Part shown: positions 7,863 to 14,134 of the stretch, in pieces
Layout: each line of letters starts with the position of its first letter
How positions within the stretch are numbered: position 1 is the stretch's first letter
Assembly: GCA_019084435.1 (NCBI GenBank)
Contig: JAHRFV010000115.1
Location: 1 to 15,506, forward strand
Source: Dethiosulfatibacter sp.
Lineage (GTDB): Bacteria > Bacillota_A > Clostridia > Tissierellales > Dethiosulfatibacteraceae
Direction of reading: 5' to 3'
DNA: 15,506 nucleotides
Position numbers and translations under genes: made by a program
Notes under the pieces: generated by a model
Database searches by the model: none
Told to the model about the DNA's origin: nothing
Seen by the model: the letters and a program-made list of their open reading frames with translations, nothing else

Positions 7863-8480
7863 ATGTCTCAGGATGATGTTTTATTGAGCGAATTGCAGAA
7901 AACCATTACGGATCTTGAAATTGAACTGAAGAAGAAGAATGATGAGGTGAATTATCTCAACAGGGAAATAAACTCGCTTAAAGATATGATGAGAAATGAA
8001 AGCTTCAAGGACGATTTGACAGGATTATATAACAAGATAGCGATTGAAAGCATTTTGCACTACAAAAAAAACAGGGCAGACAGGAGTAAAAAACCTTTCA
8101 CTATTCTTTTGATTGACATCGATCGCATCAACCAAATCAACGAGCAACATGGTGTTTTTGCTGGAGATATGGTTCTGAGAGATTTTGCTGACAATCTGAT
8201 GAGGCTTCTACGATCTGAGGATGCCATAGCAAGATGGTCAGAAGACAAGTTCATTTCAATACTATCAGATTGTTACTATTTCGATGCTGAAGTAGTTGCT
8301 AAGAAGATTAAGTTTTTTATAAAAGAATGGGAAGTTAAACTGGATAATACAATATTGGATTACTGGGTAAATATAGGAATTTCCCAATATAATATGAATG
8401 AAACATTAGACAGTATGCTTGACAGAGCTGAAGTTAATTTAAAATCTGAAAAAGATAAAGCTAATCTTTTCAGAGGATAA
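7863..8480 (+). CDS. Coiled-coil protein with a degenerate GGDEF domain
   Basis: A 205-aa cytoplasmic protein. Residues ~8-45 are heptad-like and charged (SELQKTITDLEIELKKKN and on), predicting a coiled coil for dimerisation. Residues ~48-205 form a GGDEF domain: DDLTGLYNK at 50-58, IDIDRINQIN at 84-93 with metal-site D85, and HG....GD near 96-102. The signature loop is SEDKF (126-130) instead of GGDEF, so both glycines and the glutamate are lost and diguanylate cyclase activity is unlikely. The inhibitory-site motif RxxD is kept as RSED (117-120), five residues before the loop, so it could be a c-di-GMP or nucleotide sensor (inference). ATG 7863 is preferred because AAAGGG lies nine bases upstream; an in-frame TTG at 7827 would add 12 residues. 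Confidence 0.85.
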   Translation: MSQDDVLLSELQKTITDLEIELKKKNDEVNYLNREINSLKDMMRNESFKDDLTGLYNKIAIESILHYKKNRADRSKKPFTILLIDIDRINQINEQHGVFAGDMVLRDFADNLMRLLRSEDAIARWSEDKFISILSDCYYFDAEVVAKKIKFFIKEWEVKLDNTILDYWVNIGISQYNMNETLDSMLDRAEVNLKSEKDKANLFRG

Positions 8481-8502
8481 CTGCCGAAAGGCAGTTATTT
8501 TT
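8478..8502 (+). terminator. Terminator at the convergent gene junction
   Basis: Perfect stem TAACTGCC / GGCAGTTA with a GAAA loop and then TTTTT on the + strand. It contains the GGDEF-like stop codon (8478-8480) in one arm and the stop codon of the opposing hydrolase gene (8495-8497) in the other. On the - strand the stem is not followed by a T run, so strong termination is expected only for + transcripts. Confidence 0.85.
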
Positions 8503-9115
8503 CAATCAGCACGGCTCTCAATAAAGACGCTTCAGCATTTAATATACTAACGGGTAATCCTATGAATTGATAACGACCTTCCGTTATATTTCTGAGACTC
8601 AACCCTTCAATGATTGGAATATTTTGTCGAAGGAGCTCCTTATGGGTTGCGTGGTCAGCTTGATTTCGTTCTATCCCCAAACCGTCTATTCCGACGGTTT
8701 TTATTTTTTGTTCCGAGAGATATTGGGCACCTGAAAGTGAAAGATAGACAAAATCAAAGTTAAATGATTCATCCTCTGAATTTTTAGTTTTGAGTACAAC
8801 AATATCATTTTTTTGGATTTTTTTATCTGACAGATGTGCTCTTTCTATGCATCCATCAACACCAGATAGATCAATGACAATCGCATCACCGTAGAATTTT
8901 TCGAGAGGGTAACTATCGACCATCTGTCCATTTTCAAAAACATGTAGAGGGGCATCGACATGTGTCCCTGTATGTAGATTCAAGCAGATGTCTGTTTCGT
9001 AGACGCTGTTTTGGTCATAATCTGCCACGATCCTAAAAACGGGCTTTTTTTCTGTTCTATTTTTGTAGACTATCATATCCTCACTGATTGGTATTGAAAT
9101 ATCATAAATCTTCAT
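8495..9115 (-). CDS. Cyclase-family metal-dependent hydrolase (PF04199)
   Basis: A 206-aa member of the cyclase/kynurenine formamidase-like family, divalent-metal enzymes that hydrolyse amides and cyclic compounds. The metal motif HTGTHVDAPLH is intact with H48, H52, D54 and H58. The second half has the family pattern VGIDGLGIE, DHATHKELL with H158, PIIEGLSL with E170, and a C-terminal PVSILNAEASLLRAVLIE. The start at 9115 is preferred because its ATG overlaps the zwf stop as ATGA and AAGGA lies nine bases upstream; an in-frame ATG at 9136 lacks a ribosome site. No tryptophan-catabolism gene is near. Position as the last gene of a gnd-zwf operon suggests a task in the oxidative pentose phosphate pathway, possibly lactone hydrolysis (inference). 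Real substrate unknown. Confidence 0.85.
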   Translation of the reverse strand: MKIYDISIPISEDMIVYKNRTEKKPVFRIVADYDQNSVYETDICLNLHTGTHVDAPLHVFENGQMVDSYPLEKFYGDAIVIDLSGVDGCIERAHLSDKKIQKNDIVVLKTKNSEDESFNFDFVYLSLSGAQYLSEQKIKTVGIDGLGIERNQADHATHKELLRQNIPIIEGLSLRNITEGRYQFIGLPVSILNAEASLLRAVLIEK

Positions 9116-10530
9116 ATAAACACATCCTTCATCCACATGGTATTGTTATTCTTCATCATTAAATCTGAAGCAGCAGGTCCTGTGCTACCCTTATCGTATG
9201 TATGTACAATTAGAGAAGACTTTTTAGCAGAAATCTGATCGATTATTTTCCAGGATATCTCAAGTTCTCGCCAACTAGAAAACAAGGTCTGATCACCTTT
9301 GATGATTTCATCGAGTAATTTTTCATAGGCTTCGGGAGATCGATAGTCTATATTGCAGGTTTGACAATAATCTAGTGCATTAGTTTGAATTCTATTCATA
9401 ACACCGGGTTGCTTGGCATTAAACCTGAAATAGAGTCCCTCTTCAGGTTGCACTTTAATCACTAAAACATTATTTTTGATATTACCTAATGACATGTAGC
9501 CTTCATTATCTTTAAACTCAATAATAATCTCTGTAGACTTGCTATCCAATTTCTTGCCTGTTCGCAGGAAAAAGGGGGTAGTATGCCACCTGTCATTCTC
9601 TATAAAACATTTTAATGATACGAATGTTTCTGTACTTGAATCAGGTTTGATATCTTTTTCTTCAGAGTAGCCTTTATATTGCCCTAAAACAATTTCATCT
9701 GATATTTTTATCCTTTCAAGGACTTTGAGTTTTTTAGCAACCATGTTTTTGTCACTCAAACTATCAGGTGGATCCATCCCAACCAAAGCAAGCATTTGCA
9801 GAAGATGATTTTGAACCATATCTCTCAATGCACCCGACTTATCATAGTATCCGCCTCGATTTTCAATTCCCGATTCCTCATCTACAATAATCTGAACACT
9901 CTTGATGCAGTGTTGATCCCACACTTTCTCAAAAACAATATTTGTGAATCTCAAATAAAAGATATTTTGAATCATCTCTTTACCAAGAAAGTGATCTATT
10001 CTAAAAATTGATTCCTCTGAAAATGCATCATTTAAGGTTTGGTTGTAATATGAAGCTGTAGATAAATCGTATCCGAAGGGCTTTTCAATCACAACTCTCT
10101 GATAACCTGTTTCAAATTTATTCAATCCATAATAAACCAAATTTTGACTCATCAAAGGGAAAAACTCCGGAGCAGTGGCATAGTAGTAAATTGTATTCTG
10201 TGTACCCACTATTTCATGACATATAGCAAGTGATTTCTTAAGAAGGCTATAATCGTCTTGATTAGTCAGGTCCATTTTCAGGTATTCTATGCTGCCTGAA
10301 AGTCGATTCCAGATATCATCTTTAAACATGCTGATCTTGTTGACGACGGTTCCGTAAATCGCTGACAGGTAGTCCTTTGTGGTGTAGTCTCTTCTACCAA
10401 TGGCAATTATTTTAAAAGATGTTGAAAAATCAGACTCTTGAATCAGATGATAAAATGCCGGCAAAAGCTTGGTTGTTGTTAGATCACCGGTGCTTCCAAA
10501 TATGACAAAAACAAATGAATTATTCATCAT
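9112..10530 (-). CDS. zwf: Glucose-6-phosphate 1-dehydrogenase
   Basis: Oxidises glucose 6-phosphate to 6-phosphogluconolactone with NADP+ (or NAD+), the entry step of the oxidative pentose phosphate pathway. The 472-aa length fits. The Rossmann motif FGSTGDLTTTKL starts at 11 and K21 is the conserved lysine. EKPFG lies at 149-153, the substrate signature RIDHFLGKE at 177-185, and catalytic H242 in MVQNHLLQ. The C-terminal block around RTGKKLDSKSTEI is also typical. The ATG at 10530 lies four bases after the gnd stop, with AGGTG overlapping that stop; a second ATG at 10527 would give better spacing and cannot be excluded. The following hydrolase overlaps its stop by four bases. No 6-phosphogluconolactonase domain is fused to it. 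Confidence 0.96.
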   Translation of the reverse strand: MMNNSFVFVIFGSTGDLTTTKLLPAFYHLIQESDFSTSFKIIAIGRRDYTTKDYLSAIYGTVVNKISMFKDDIWNRLSGSIEYLKMDLTNQDDYSLLKKSLAICHEIVGTQNTIYYYATAPEFFPLMSQNLVYYGLNKFETGYQRVVIEKPFGYDLSTASYYNQTLNDAFSEESIFRIDHFLGKEMIQNIFYLRFTNIVFEKVWDQHCIKSVQIIVDEESGIENRGGYYDKSGALRDMVQNHLLQMLALVGMDPPDSLSDKNMVAKKLKVLERIKISDEIVLGQYKGYSEEKDIKPDSSTETFVSLKCFIENDRWHTTPFFLRTGKKLDSKSTEIIIEFKDNEGYMSLGNIKNNVLVIKVQPEEGLYFRFNAKQPGVMNRIQTNALDYCQTCNIDYRSPEAYEKLLDEIIKGDQTLFSSWRELEISWKIIDQISAKKSSLIVHTYDKGSTGPAASDLMMKNNNTMWMKDVFI

Positions 10531-10534
10531 TCAC

Positions 10535-11431
10535 CTACTTAATATGTAATTTATGTCCACCAAACTCATTACGTAAGGCAGCGACAACTTTATCAGAAAA
10601 TTTATTTGTATCCTTGGATGCATATCTAACGAAAAGGCTGTTGGCTATGACTGGGACAGATACGTTTAGCTTTATGGCCTCTTCGACTGTCCATTGACCT
10701 TCACCATGAGCGTCAATTATCGGGATTATACTTTCCAGATTGCCGTTATTGATAAACGCTTGCTCAGTTAGCTCCATCAGAAGGCCCCTTATGATAGAGC
10801 CATTAGACCATACTTTAGCAACAGCGCTATAGTCCAGATCAAAGCGAGATGATTTTAATATATTGAAACCCTCTCCTATTGCCTGCATCATACCATATTC
10901 GATTCCATTGTGAATCATTTTGACATAATGTCCTGATCCACTGACACCTGTATGTAAAAATCCATCACTCACAGTAATTGCCTCAAAGAATTCCTTAAGA
11001 TATCCCACTGCTTCTATGTCACCGCCAACCATTATACAGGCACCGTTTCTAGCGCCATCAGTGCCACCTGATGTACCGGCATCTAGATAGTAGATTCCAT
11101 TTTCAATAAAGGATTTGCTGCGGTTTATTGTATCCTCGTATTTTGAGTTACCACCGTCAATAACAATATCTCCGGCTTTTAAGTAGGGCGATAACTCCCC
11201 TATAACGGAATCGACTGCTTTACCTGCAGGCACCATCATCCAGATGACTTTCCTGTCATCAAGGGCTGCTATGAGACTCTCAATTGTATAATGTCCACTA
11301 ACCCCATCTTTGATTATATCATCAACACTTTCATTACTTCGGTTGTAGGCTTGAACATCAAAACCTTTATCACGCATGTTCAAGGCCAGATTATAGCCCA
11401 TTTTACCTAAACCTATCATTCCGATTTTCAT
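10535..11431 (-). CDS. gnd: 6-phosphogluconate dehydrogenase, decarboxylating (short form)
   Basis: Oxidative decarboxylation of 6-phosphogluconate to ribulose 5-phosphate. At 298 aa it belongs to the short class (YqeC/GndA-like) rather than the ~470-aa class of E. coli Gnd. Features: dinucleotide-binding GLGKMG at 7-12, second-strand NRS at 30-32, VPAG near 67-70, IDGGNSKYEDT from 91, substrate loop DAGTSGG at 117-123, and catalytic K171 in HYVKMIHNGIEYG with H174, N175 and E178. Short forms often prefer NAD+, but R31 in NRS is the residue that contacts the NADP+ phosphate in the long family, so cofactor choice is open. GGGAGGG at 11436-11442 sits close before the ATG. zwf follows after four bases. 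Confidence 0.94.
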   Translation of the reverse strand: MKIGMIGLGKMGYNLALNMRDKGFDVQAYNRSNESVDDIIKDGVSGHYTIESLIAALDDRKVIWMMVPAGKAVDSVIGELSPYLKAGDIVIDGGNSKYEDTINRSKSFIENGIYYLDAGTSGGTDGARNGACIMVGGDIEAVGYLKEFFEAITVSDGFLHTGVSGSGHYVKMIHNGIEYGMMQAIGEGFNILKSSRFDLDYSAVAKVWSNGSIIRGLLMELTEQAFINNGNLESIIPIIDAHGEGQWTVEEAIKLNVSVPVIANSLFVRYASKDTNKFSDKVVAALRNEFGGHKLHIK

Positions 11432-11467
11432 ATTACCCTCCCAAAATACTATCTATATTCATATGGT

Positions 11468-12148
11468 TTAAAATTTTAATTGTTCGTTACTGAATGGTTC
11501 TATACATTTTTTTGAGTTATTTCTCCAATTATTGACATAGTTGGAAACCTCATAGATTTTCATGCGATTGGCATCAAGAGGTCTAAATATATCTGTATAA
11601 TCTGTTTGGCCAATTGTCAACCATTCCTTTTCACTGTCATACTCAAGCATAACGGGCATCCTATCATGTATTGACGACAGAGCACTATTGGCGGTGGTGG
11701 TTAGAATAGCGCAGGTTTTCAAATCGGGTTGCATTGGATGAAAGTCCCAGATACCAGTGAAAGAAAACAGATTACTATCTTTGATACCAATATAATAGGG
11801 CGTCTTGGATTTGTCTTTTTGCCATTCATAGAAGCCACTGGCAAGTATCAGGCATTTTCGGTTAAGAAATGAGTCTTTAAAATATGGTTTCTTATCAATA
11901 GACTCGCTTCTAGCGTTTATCATTTTCTTTGACAAATCTTTTGACCAATGAGGTAAATAACCCCATTGAAACTCGCTTAAAAGAAAATCAGAATCCTGAT
12001 TTCGATAAATAGCCAGAACGGTTTGTCCCGGAGCTATATTATAATCAGGTTCATAATAGTCTATGTTGGGAGTTTTTATGTCCCATCTGTTTTTAAGGAG
12101 CTCAATCAAGCTTTTCAAATCATAAGACAAGAGATATCTTCCGCACAT
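11468..12148 (-). CDS. SRAP-domain DNA-protein crosslink protein (YedK/HMCES family)
   Basis: Binds abasic sites in single-stranded DNA and forms a protective thiazolidine crosslink through its N-terminal cysteine. The 226-aa protein starts MCGRY, so removal of the first methionine exposes C2 as the family requires. Other active-site residues match E. coli YedK closely: N78 in MINARSES, E108 in SGFYEWQ, and H161 in SSIHDRMP. The start is set at the ATG at 12148 because an upstream in-frame GTG (12157) would bury the cysteine and lies within the GAGGTG ribosome site (12155-12160), which is correctly spaced six bases from the ATG. It is the first gene of a four-gene - strand operon; the gap to gnd is 36 bases with no clear terminator. 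No LexA box was recognised upstream. Confidence 0.94.
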   Translation of the reverse strand: MCGRYLLSYDLKSLIELLKNRWDIKTPNIDYYEPDYNIAPGQTVLAIYRNQDSDFLLSEFQWGYLPHWSKDLSKKMINARSESIDKKPYFKDSFLNRKCLILASGFYEWQKDKSKTPYYIGIKDSNLFSFTGIWDFHPMQPDLKTCAILTTTANSALSSIHDRMPVMLEYDSEKEWLTIGQTDYTDIFRPLDANRMKIYEVSNYVNNWRNNSKKCIEPFSNEQLKF

Positions 12149-12165
12149 TTTTAACACCTCACATA

Positions 12166-12200
12166 ATTATATTATGACATAAAACCACGAAAATACACAA
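12166..12200 (-). promoter_or_regulatory. Possible promoter for the SRAP-gnd-zwf-hydrolase operon
   Basis: Reading the - strand, overlapping -10 candidates CATAAT (12176-12171) and TATAAT (12171-12166) lie just upstream of the SRAP ribosome site. TTGTGT at 12200-12195 gives an 18-base spacer to the first. The -35 is poor, and the -10 to start distance is short, so this is a tentative call. Confidence 0.35.
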
Positions 12201-12223
12201 CATTGTTTAAAAAATGACAGTAT

Positions 12224-12252
12224 TTGACAAAAATTCAATAAATGTGTAACAT
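12224..12252 (+). promoter_or_regulatory. Promoter for the first YfcC transporter
   Basis: A perfect -35 TTGACA at 12224-12229, a 17-base spacer and TAACAT (4 of 6) at 12247-12252 in the divergent gap between the SRAP and transporter genes. It leaves about 40 bases to the ATG, within which lie palindromic sequences and the AGGAGGG ribosome site. Confidence 0.6.
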
Positions 12253-12272
12253 GTTTATAGGTTTAAACACAT
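12242..12272. promoter_or_regulatory. Candidate operator: clustered palindromes in the transporter leader
   Basis: Two perfect 8-bp palindromes, AACATGTT (12248-12255) and GTTTAAAC (12261-12268), lie five bases apart. They are enclosed by the outer arms ATGTGT (12242-12247) and ACACAT (12267-12272). The block overlaps the -10 and the likely transcription start, a position suited to a repressor such as the ArsR-family protein encoded downstream. Binding is inference only. Confidence 0.35.
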
Positions 12273-12292
12273 AACTATAGGAGGGCTCATAT

Positions 12293-13663
12293 ATGAAGCT
12301 CAGACTTCCTGATTCTTATGTACTTATTTTTGTTATTATCGTTTTGTTGGGAGTTTCATCTTATTTTATTCCGTCTGGAAGCTTTGATAGATATGTTGAT
12401 GCTGAATCAGGTATAACCTATGTCATTCCAGAAAGCTATCGGATTATAGAAAAAAATTACATATCCTTATTCGACTTTGTTAAGGCTATTCCGGAAGGGA
12501 TGATGCAGGCAAGCAATATAATAATTTTTGTTTTGTTGACAGGTGGAAGCTTTGGTATTATTAATGCCACAGGCACCATCAATACAGCTGTCAATAAAAT
12601 TGTCCAGATGTATGGGAAAAAAGAAAAAAGACTGATACCAATTATTATGATACTTTTTTCATTGGCTGGGGCAGTATTTGGAACTGCTGAAGAAGCTTTA
12701 CCGCTTTACCCTATATTTATAGCGCTGTCTCTAGCATTGGGATTTGATAGAATCACAGGTGTCGCATTGGTACTATTGGGCACTGGAGCAGGATTTGTTG
12801 CAGGATTTCTCAATCCATTTACAGTGGGAATAGCCCAAGAAATATCGGAATTACCTTTATTTTCCGGAATCGGATTTAGAATTGTCGCATATTTTGTTTT
12901 TGTTATAACTGCTATCATTTATGTCTATTTACACGCTAGTAAAATAAAAAAAGAAGATCATGAACCCATCACCATTTACGGTGATGCCGTGGAAACAGGA
13001 TTTGACTTTGATCGATTACCCACCTTGACAAAAAAACATGTTCGAGTGATTTTTGTGTTGTTGATATCCTTCGCATTCTTAACATATGGTATTATCAGGT
13101 TAAAATTCTATATCCTTGAGATATCTACAACGTTTCTTATTATGGGTATATTATCTGGTCTTGTAGGAGAACTAAAGCCAGGTCGTATAGTGGCAGAATT
13201 CACCAAAGGAGCCTCAAGCTTAATCTATGGTGCGCTTATTATCGGATTGGCAAGAGGTGTTACTGCAATTATGGAGTATGCTGATATTATGGATACAGTT
13301 ATTTATAATCTATCTATTGTTATAAAAGATTTTTCACCTAGAATCAGTTCTATTGGAATGTTCTTTATTCAAAGCATCATCAATCTATTCGTAACATCAG
13401 GGAGTGGACAGGCATCTGTCACTATGCCTATCATGAAAAGTATAGCAGATATCGTTGGTATTTCAAGACAAACTGCTGTTTTGGCCTTTCAGTTTGGTGA
13501 CGGATTCTCTAATGTGATATCACCGACCTCCGGTTATTTTATGGCAGCATTGGCATTAGGGGGCATAAAATGGCGAGAATGGGCGAAATGGATGGCTCCG
13601 CTTTTTATTATCTGGTGTATTCAGGGATCTATATTATTAATCATATCAACCTATGTCTATTAG
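12293..13663 (+). CDS. YfcC-family transporter (DcuC/AbgT-like secondary carrier)
   Basis: A 456-aa polytopic inner-membrane protein of the YfcC group, related to DcuC-type anaerobic carriers. The N-terminus is LPDSYVLIFVIIVLLG, a first membrane helix, followed by FIPSGSFDRY, a hallmark after helix 1 in YfcC proteins. Other conserved blocks are GTAEEALPLYPI (near 128-139), a glycine-rich LGTGAGFVAGFLNPFT segment, and VTSGSGQASVTMPIM in the second half, which together suggest two related halves. Around ten or more hydrophobic segments are visible. GGAGGG just before the ATG supports the start. Substrates of this family are poorly defined; amino acids, peptides or dicarboxylates are possible. 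Neighbouring M20 hydrolase and a second YfcC gene point to uptake of a conjugated or short-peptide substrate (inference). Confidence 0.9.
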   Translation: MKLRLPDSYVLIFVIIVLLGVSSYFIPSGSFDRYVDAESGITYVIPESYRIIEKNYISLFDFVKAIPEGMMQASNIIIFVLLTGGSFGIINATGTINTAVNKIVQMYGKKEKRLIPIIMILFSLAGAVFGTAEEALPLYPIFIALSLALGFDRITGVALVLLGTGAGFVAGFLNPFTVGIAQEISELPLFSGIGFRIVAYFVFVITAIIYVYLHASKIKKEDHEPITIYGDAVETGFDFDRLPTLTKKHVRVIFVLLISFAFLTYGIIRLKFYILEISTTFLIMGILSGLVGELKPGRIVAEFTKGASSLIYGALIIGLARGVTAIMEYADIMDTVIYNLSIVIKDFSPRISSIGMFFIQSIINLFVTSGSGQASVTMPIMKSIADIVGISRQTAVLAFQFGDGFSNVISPTSGYFMAALALGGIKWREWAKWMAPLFIIWCIQGSILLIISTYVY

Positions 13664-13697
13664 TTGATTGAAAATAAATTTGATAAAAGGTAGTCGA

Positions 13698-14000
13698 TTG
13701 TCTATGGCAGGTATAAGTCAGAATAATTTTGATATAGAAGCTGTTAAAGCTTTGTCTGATGAAGTCAGATTGGAAATATTGGATATCATCGGACATAGAG
13801 AGATGATGGTTAATGAAATAGCGGATAAAACCTCCGTTTCAAGACCGACAGTGTCTCATCATCTTCAAATTCTAAAGAGAGCAGGTATTGTTACCAGCAG
13901 AAAAGAAGGAAAGGAAATGTATTACTCGATCAATATGTATACATTGACTTCCTTATCAGAATCAATACTTAAATTTGTGACCTTTGGATTTTTGGAGTAA
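13698..14000 (+). CDS. ArsR-family winged-helix transcriptional regulator
   Basis: A 100-aa DNA-binding repressor-type protein. The winged helix runs through DIEAVKALSDEVRLEILDII, then helix-turn-helix VNEIADKTSVSRPTVSHHLQILKRAGIV, then the wing SRKEGKEMYYSIN. The metal-sensing ELCVCDL motif of ArsR/SmtB is absent and no cysteine is present, so it is not a classical metal sensor. Start choice: AAAAGG at 13685-13690 is seven bases from TTG 13698, taken here; ATG 13704 (98 aa) and TTG 13668 (110 aa) are alternatives. It lies 34 bases after the transporter stop and is probably co-transcribed with it. Likely targets are the transporter promoter or the dyad before the M20 gene (inference). Confidence 0.87.
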   Translation: MSMAGISQNNFDIEAVKALSDEVRLEILDIIGHREMMVNEIADKTSVSRPTVSHHLQILKRAGIVTSRKEGKEMYYSINMYTLTSLSESILKFVTFGFLE

Positions 14001-14008
14001 TGTATATA

Positions 14009-14046
14009 TTGACATCGAATGCGTTCATATGTATCGACATGTGAAC
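14009..14046 (+). promoter_or_regulatory. Possible promoter with a 24-bp dyad before the M20 gene
   Basis: TTGACA at 14009-14014 is a perfect -35, but the hexamer 17 bases on (TATCGA, 14032-14037) is weak. An inverted repeat GTTCATATG / CATGTGAAC (8 of 9 positions, 14023-14031 and 14038-14046) with a six-base centre covers that -10. This is the position expected for an operator. No T run follows, so it is not a terminator. Confidence 0.4.
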
Positions 14047-14079
14047 CGATTAAACCAAGTGAGCTGAGGAGGTGTGCCA

Positions 14080-14088
14080 ATGGTGTAA
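14080..14088 (+). other. Two-codon mini-ORF (Met-Val-stop) behind a perfect ribosome site
   Basis: GAGGAGGTG at 14066-14074 is a near-complete match to the anti-Shine-Dalgarno sequence and stands seven bases before ATG GTG TAA (14080-14088). The M20 gene starts 46 bases later with its own ribosome site. It could be a regulatory minigene, a ribosome standby site or a remnant of a lost gene; the sequence does not decide. Confidence 0.35.
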
Positions 14089-14134
14089 ATAAAAGATCAT
14101 TGTTATATGATTTAAAAAGGAAGGAGAGTCAAAA

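Noticed and set aside
9116..9136. ATG 9136 as the start of the cyclase-family hydrolase
   Set aside because: No ribosome site upstream, whereas 9115 has AAGGA and the coupled ATGA overlap.
12149..12157. GTG 12157 as the start of the SRAP gene
   Set aside because: It lies within the ribosome site itself and would place three residues before the methionine that must be removed to expose the catalytic cysteine.
14023..14046. A LexA/SOS box
   Set aside because: The Gram-positive SOS box has GAAC on the left and GTTC on the right; here the order is reversed and the spacing differs.
14096..14111. A small hairpin ATCAT-TGTTAT-ATGAT just before the M20 ribosome site
   Set aside because: Only five A/T-rich pairs with no T tract; too weak to call as a terminator or attenuator.
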